Source of the DNA: Glandiceps talaboti
Taxonomy: Eukaryota; Hemichordata; Enteropneusta; Spengelidae
DNA: 64,000 nt
Assembly: GCF_964340395.1 (NCBI RefSeq)
Contig: NC_135556.1
Span: 1,107,001 to 1,171,000 of the forward strand
Direction: 5' to 3'
Shown here: positions 58,117-64,000 of the stretch, one piece after another
Numbering within the stretch: position 1 is the stretch's first letter
Layout of the letters: each line of letters opens with the position of its first letter
The notes under the pieces: generated by a model
The model's database searches: none
Seen by the model: only the letters and a program-made list of their open reading frames with translations
Told to the model about the DNA's origin: nothing
Position numbers and translations under genes: made by a program

Positions 58117-60424
58117 ATACAAGCGACCTATCGGTCAGAATAGCTCCGCTGTTTGTTTTTTTAATTTAATTTTTTATTTTGGTGACATGTAGAAGTGGTT
58201 CAGGTCTTCACTATGCAGTTTTGTTTTAGCGATGCAATAAAGTGGTTAGTGGTTTCATATGATGTCTCACTATAAAACACATTTTACACAGAAGTTGGTA
58301 ATGTATTGTACTTTTATACCATAGTCACCATTTTATAACAAAAATCTACTGTTATGAAAAAATGCACAAAATCTCAGAAAAAAATGACTGGGAAATGCAC
58401 GCAAGAAAAAGAAAAAAAGAGGATTTTGAGGTTGGCTATAAATAATTCCAGTGTCTTACAGCTGTAACCCTGGAAAATTTTAATGATGAATGAAATAAAC
58501 TAGGGATCTAAAATAATTTTGAGGCAATTTGAATTTCAATTTTCTAACAAATTTACAAAGTCAACAACATTCAACTTGTACTAGTTGTGGTAGATATATA
58601 TAGGGAAGAAATGTATTAATCGCCATCTTAGTTTCCGTACGGCGACAATCTCAAGTACCCGGAAGAGAGTCATTCTCAGCCATACGTTACAGTGGTAACA
58701 CTCGTTCATGTTCGGTTACCTTTCACAAAGAAAACACAACGAAATGGTTGAAATGATCTTTTTTTTTATTTCTTTTCATCACAACAACAAAATCTGCGTG
58801 ATTGATCAAAAGTGTTGTAAACTAAACCAGAAAGAATTATCGGACTGGCTAAACTTCCCGATGAACTGGAGTAAGGTCCTATTACTTCCAAGTAAGCCTC
58901 GATAGTACTATAGTACGTGAGAAAATCGTCTCAAACTAGCGATACAACTTTCAAAATATAACTTGACATGTCTTCATTTGTTAGAGTTATACAATTCAAG
59001 ACGGGTTTTCACTCGAAAACAACAATTCTGTGAATAATGACACTCTGAACGCAGCGATTTCTCGGACGATGTTACCACTGTAACGTATGGCTGACAACGA
59101 CTTGCTTCCGGGTTAGTCCCTCGTGCATACGGGTGGATTGTCGGCGATTAATACATACATCGTCTGATATTTTAATTCACAGTGTTTCTTGTGACCGGCG
59201 CCTGTCAGCAGACTCTGCCATTTTTTCATCATTCCATTGTATTTAAACCTTGTACTTGACATTTCGCAATATTTATAATTCTCAACAAAATACCTCAACA
59301 TGCCTCACTTCGCTCGTACTCAAAGCAGCCCCGCGCGGTATGATCACTGACACTGATGACATGATGAGAGAGAACCTTTTCGGATTTACATGTAAAACGG
59401 GGAAAGATACGCAAAACATAATGCAAAGTCTGAAGCCAAATTAAAGTTGTAATTATTTTAATTATTTTTACTTGCCAAATATTTGCATTTTGGAAAGGCA
59501 AGACACGTTCATGTCGTTTAACTTTACATGTGAACTGTCGGCCATAACTTCAACCGCATGTCTGGCATGCCCTTCCTTACGCAAGTTGTCTGAATTCTGG
59601 TTCACTGTCATTCCAAATTGCACGACAATATAGAATTAACCACAAGTTACATGTTATCTGAAAACATCACACTTTTATAGTGGGTCTGAAGTGTGATTTT
59701 AGTGAGTACCAAGAACGTCCTGTGTTGATACTCAAGATACTTGCTGTGGAAAATCGCTCGGTCAAATGAGGTCACCTTCAGCTTCTGGTCGAATCAGGAT
59801 AGAGTATGCAAATGAGGATGTTGCGGACTGATTTGAAGTTTACAACCCTGTTTCGAACAAACGCTTGTCATTTGGGCGCCCAATGCGTAGAATTATGACT
59901 ATAGCACATATTACATTGCTTGTTTGACGTCAATAGTGTCTTTTGAAAAGTGGCAGTTTACTTAAAGTCTCGTCGACTGATTTCCAATATGGCGTCGGTC
60001 ATTATGCTCATTAACATATTCATTTTTTTTTCAAATTACAAAAAAAAAATCATAAAAAATAAAAATGAGGATGTGCTGACTTGAAATTAACAAATCTGAG
60101 TAAGCTACCCCCTGCGCATCAACACGCCAGATATCAAAGCAATCTAATGAGAGGTTTTCAAGGAGTTGATGAAAATGACATTTTATGAAAAAAAATCATA
60201 AAAAATTGAAAATGGCACAGATCAACTTGGCATGAACAAATCTGAATAGCCTCCCCCCAGGGAACATGCACACCAAATATCGAAGAATTCCGACTGTCAC
60301 TTCCGGAGTAGATAGTAAAAATATAAAAGTTTGACGGACACCTATGATTCACTCTACTCTCTATACCTCAATACCCACCTATACCTAAAGCTACGCTTTC
60401 AGCTTTCGCTGACAGCGGAGCTAA
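58117..60424 (+). mobile_element. Family C element, copy 2 (~2.3 kb)
   Basis: Starts ACAAGCGACCTATCGGTCAG, AATAGCTCCGCTGT and ends CTTTCGCTGACAGCGGAGCT, AATAA, with 11-bp inverted ends AGCTCCGCTGT/ACAGCGGAGCT. It matches copy 1 at 58117-59120 and 59830-60424. 59150-59830 is specific to this copy (insertion here or deletion in copy 1). A frame reading KLNQKELSDWLNFPMNWSK (58830-58890) is also recognisable but broken in copy 1; family unknown. Confidence 0.8.
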
Positions 60425-61204
60425 TAAATGTAACCATTGTCTATAAATTACACTGTGACCACTGCTTAAAAACAACCATGTGTACAACACAGTGACTATC
60501 TATACAAAATCATGTAAGATAACAATGTGTATTACAGTGATTTCCAGTTGTGACAGTTACATAACGTAGTGAAATCGTTGTCCATTAAATTCAACTACTG
60601 ATAGAACTTTTCAATGACGTTTGACAATGTGTTTTTGAAAATTTCACAATGTTTTCAACATTATAACTAAGTCTTGCCAGTGTTGATGTTTTAAGCATAT
60701 GACTCTGAGCCGAGTTCTATGCATAACCGGTGTAGGCACCCGTTCGTTAGCCAGTCTCTCGATATGTCTCATTTTTTCCGACGAAAGTGTCTACATTTTG
60801 TCAAAGAATTAATCACTGCTCTTGACAAATGTCACATCATTGGCAAAATGTTCCCTACCTTAAAGTCTGTGGTGTGATTTTACTGATCTCAACATATACG
60901 TTAGTAGTAGTGGCGACAGCAGCTGTATGAACAGCTGTGCGCTGTAGCCCCATCACTTCGAAAAATTGATACGCATTCAGCGTAAGTTTCGGAATATTTT
61001 AGTTCAAAATTATCATCGTAATAGAAAAAAAATAGTAAGTGTATGTATATAATCACAGATACGGCCAACATCAGGGGAATCATTCGTCCTCGATGACGTA
61101 GCACTCATTCGGAATACTGAGAGATTATATAAGTATTGCACAGTGACCACTTGTAAGATAACCATGTGTATTTAAATTATTAAAAAATACCGCCAATGGC
61201 ATTG
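60425..61204. other. Intergenic or intronic sequence, no gene recognised
   Basis: Degenerate short repeats at both ends (see 58049) around about 600 bp of unrecognised sequence. No missing 5' Gemin5 exon was seen. Confidence 0.45.
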
Positions 61205-62241
61205 TAGCACAACTGTACAGTTTTTAAAAATGTTTATCCATATGGTAGTCCATGCTAACAAGAAGTGTTCATTTGTTGAATGACTATCCAGTTGCCTATC
61301 CAACCATGTTGCTATCTTTACGATATATGCTATCATTTGGCTGTTGCTATGGGCGTGGTCATGTTGTTAGATATATTTGCATACACTTTTGAATGTTTTT
61401 GTTCACTTGTGTATGAATTCCTGATATTATTTTTGCAATAAACGTGATTATTTGGCTGTTGCTATGGGCGTGGTCTTGCTGCTAGGCACATTTGCATACA
61501 TTTTTTGAATGTTTATTCAATTGTCTAATAATCCCTGTTATCTTTGTGAAATACACGACCATTTGGCTGTTGCTATGGGCGTGGTCACGGTTGCTAGGGT
61601 ATTTGCATACATTTTTTGAATGTTTACTCATTTGCCTACCAGATGATGTCGTTATTTGACCAAAATATACTGCCATTTGGTTGTTGCTAAGGGTGTGGTC
61701 ATGGTCGCTAGGGCCAATTTTCTCAAAATGTTTTGAAGAAAATCTGCAGAATAACACTTTCAGAAACATCTCACCAAGTTTCAGACTCGGTGACCAAGTA
61801 CTTTTTGAGATATAAGTTTTTGACCAAAATTGAACATTTTTACACCTAATTTGCATATCACCCATGGAATCATTGTATGCTTAATATTTCTTCATTCATA
61901 CATCCCTATATGCATTCCCATTAAATTTCAGCCCAATCTGCTCAGTAGATTTGGAATGATAGATTTTTAACCAAAAAGACACATTTTTAGCCCTAATTTC
62001 TTTGACCAAAAATCACATTTTTTGACCCAAATCACACACCTGTGATGCGATCATTTTGATTTGAACAATTTCCCAACTAGACACCCAAGGTAATGGATCC
62101 ACCAAATATCATGGCAATCGGTTTAGTGGTTTTTGACTTTAAGTTGTTTACACACACACACACACACACACACAGACAGACAGACAGACAGACAGACGCC
62201 GGGCGATCCCTATAGCACTACTGAACCTCAGTTCAGTTGTG
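61205..62241 (+). mobile_element. Family A element, copy 7 (best-defined ends)
   Basis: Starts AGCACAACTG and ends CAGTTGTGCT, a perfect 10-bp inverted repeat. The head repeats lie at 61320-61720, then the body, (CA)n(GACA)n at 62150-62197, and the 3' hairpin AGCACTACTGAACCTCAGTT pairing with CAGTTGTGCT. Flanks TTGT and AAAAAC show no target duplication. 1037 bp, no ORF. A LINE follows 60 bp later. Confidence 0.85.
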
Positions 62242-62295
62242 CTAAAAACATATAGATTAGCGATGAATCTGTCTGTCTGTCTGTCCCCCAGAAGG

Positions 62296-63528
62296 TGCTA
62301 TGTTTTATGACTCGGTAAACTATAACAATGGAATAGAAAATATGAAAGACAAATTGTCAGAAATAAAAGCTGAGCATATTGATGCAAATTTTTTAATAGC
62401 TGGGGATTTTAACGCTAGATGTGGAACTTTAGCAGATTACATCCTTGATGATGATACTGAATTTGTCAATGGTATAATAGAAGATTATTTATCAGATCAC
62501 TTTTGTTTACCAAGGAAGGCAAAAGATTTAGTAGTAAATAATTTTGGTACAAGCTTAATCTCTCTGTGTTGTTCCTTGGCAGTTCATTTTCTAATGGTCG
62601 AGTACTAGGAAATAAGGACGGTAATTTTTCTTGTATTGCAAACAGGGGTAAGGAGCACGGTGGATTATGTATGTGCATCTAGTAGTTTATTTGAATATAT
62701 TTCTAGTCTTGAAATCCCAACAATATTAGGTTCTGATCACTTTCTGCTTGTGTTCAGTATGAAGTGTAATTACACTATAAATGATAGCCCAATCTCTGAA
62801 AACTCTGAAAATATTATTAAAGGGGTCTACAAATGGAAAGAAGATGCCAGTGGTACCTTTCAAAACTTTTTCACATTACATAGTACCCAGGATAAAATTA
62901 ATGAATTACAACAACTAGTTGAAACAGATGTAAACCAGCAGTAAATGACTTGTCAGAACTTCTTCAAGAAGCAGGAAATAGACCAGGGATGTTTTTACCA
63001 TACAAGGCTAAGAAAGACAGATATTGCCAACAGCAATCAAAATGGTATAATGATAATGATTGTAAAAGAATGTGAGATAAAAAATTCTACTGAGAAATTT
63101 ACAGTCTCTGGCAGTGATAGAGACTATAGTGAGTATTGTAAAGTTAGAAATGAATATTCCAAAATTTGTAAGGATAAATATAAACTTTATCAAGATACAC
63201 AAAAAGAAAAGCTAAAAGAGGAACAAAATATGAATGCATTGTGGAAGATTCTCAAAGGGTACAAATATTCTGGCAACCCACAAAATTCCATCGGTATTTC
63301 GGATTTGCCTCACTTTTAATGCAAATGAGGATGATGGAAATGTTTTTTGAAAATGAATTGTTTTCTACTGAGCAGATTGATTCCCACGATGAACATTCAC
63401 ATGATTATGAAACTAATATTTTGAATGAACCAATTACAAATGATGAAATTATGCAAAGTATTAAACATTTAAAGAATAATAAATCAGCTGGCCCAGACCA
63501 GCTGGTGGGGGAATTCTTTACCACATAT
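62296..63528 (+). pseudogene. Non-LTR retrotransposon ORF2 remnant (endonuclease to start of RT)
   Basis: Shifted frames give FLIAGDFNARCG (AP-endonuclease GDFN motif), STVDYVCASSSLFEYI and LGSDHFLLVF (SDH active-site motif). A basic linker (YCKVRNEYSKICKDKYKLY) follows, then NEPITNDEIMQSIKHLKNN and KSAGPDQLVGEFF, the start of the reverse transcriptase domain. Frameshifts lie near 62580, 62940 and 63300. It is cut at 63529 by a family E element, so the palm domain and catalytic YADD are absent. The preceding CTGTCTGTCTGTCTGTCCC tract (62268-62288) may be the target or part of its 5' end. Confidence 0.87.
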
Positions 63529-64000
63529 AAACTGAATGTCTTCCGTAAGGGCAAAGTTTTGAGATTGTCGTTCCACAGACAATTGTTGGAATACAATTGT
63601 TGGAACATATGTAATAAGTTATTTTTTCTCATTGATTGCTATTTGCCCATTGCTGTTAATGATCTCCTGGCCAACCACAACATGTACTGTGACATTTGTT
63701 GAGAATGTAAAAAAAAATAATAAGCGCATCGTCGTACCACTTTAGACAACATATCCTGACGAGAAACTATTTTTTTCCTTTTTAGTGGCCTACAAAAATA
63801 TGCCAATAATTTATTAAAACTAAAAGCAACATCAATAATATTTTTAGGACAAGTGTGCTTTGGTATCGCAAATGCATGTATTTGAAGTGTGCATTCTTGA
63901 GATATAGCCTAATTAACGAAAACCATCAATTATGTAAATTTCTCGTTAATATTCTTGGGATGTTTACAGAAACTTAATCAGTTCTTGTCACTACCCTACA
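63529..64000 (+). mobile_element. Family E element, copy 2 (runs off the window)
   Basis: Opens ACTGAATGTCTTCCGTAAGG, like 53366, then about 250 bp specific to this copy. It then shares AAAGCAACATCAATAATATT-like sequence, GGACAAGTGTGCTTT and TTGAGATATAGCCTAATTA with copy 1. It truncates the LINE reading frame. Confidence 0.65.

Overview
The window is AT-rich animal genomic DNA, apparently from a marine invertebrate. Clues are short coding exons bounded by GT/AG introns, decayed non-LTR retrotransposons, a tRNA-derived SINE, and tandem-repeat elements ending in (ACGG)n or (CA)n/(GACA)n plus a hairpin, as in the pearl/HINE elements of molluscs and echinoderms. Species and phylum cannot be fixed from the sequence.

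One real gene is recognisable. It is on the minus strand and encodes Gemin5, the WD40 protein of the SMN complex that recognises snRNA. Nine consecutive exons were located with matching splice phases: 56509-56350, 55253-55041, 42897-42812, 39089-39013, 33081-32948, 30109-30036, 29912-29680, 15743-15604 and 13720-13549. Together they carry about 1.29 kb of coding sequence (about 429 codons), the second and later part of the double WD40 propeller. The 5' exons must lie right of position 64000. The 3' exons (TPR-like and RNA-binding regions) must lie left of position 1.

Almost everything else is intron, and more than half of the window is tandem repeat. 1-13490 is a 43/45-bp minisatellite of about 310 units. 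14130-15310 is a 73-bp array. 15313-15575 is a 56-bp array. 15838-29525 is a 44-bp minisatellite, again about 310 units. 44760-48972 is a ~41-bp array of about 100 units. 53390-54130 holds ~147-bp repeats. 55262-55715 is a ~19-bp array. 55716-56390 is a 50-bp array made of copies of a Gemin5 exon end with its splice donor. The remaining introns (30.1-43 kb, 49-54.5 kb, 57-64 kb) are packed with mobile elements. These are three families with internal repeats and 3' hairpins (called A, B and C here), a hAT-like element, a Mutator-like MITE, a SINE and LINE fragments, several nested in each other.

The most notable observations are: a 13-copy tandem array of a real 5' splice site (period 50 bp); two giant minisatellites in adjacent introns whose units share an acceptor-like core on the transcribed strand; a fossil partial duplication of a Gemin5 exon; and a clean Mutator-like insertion splitting a LINE ORF with a 10-bp target duplication. 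All calls are by eye. No search or alignment was run.
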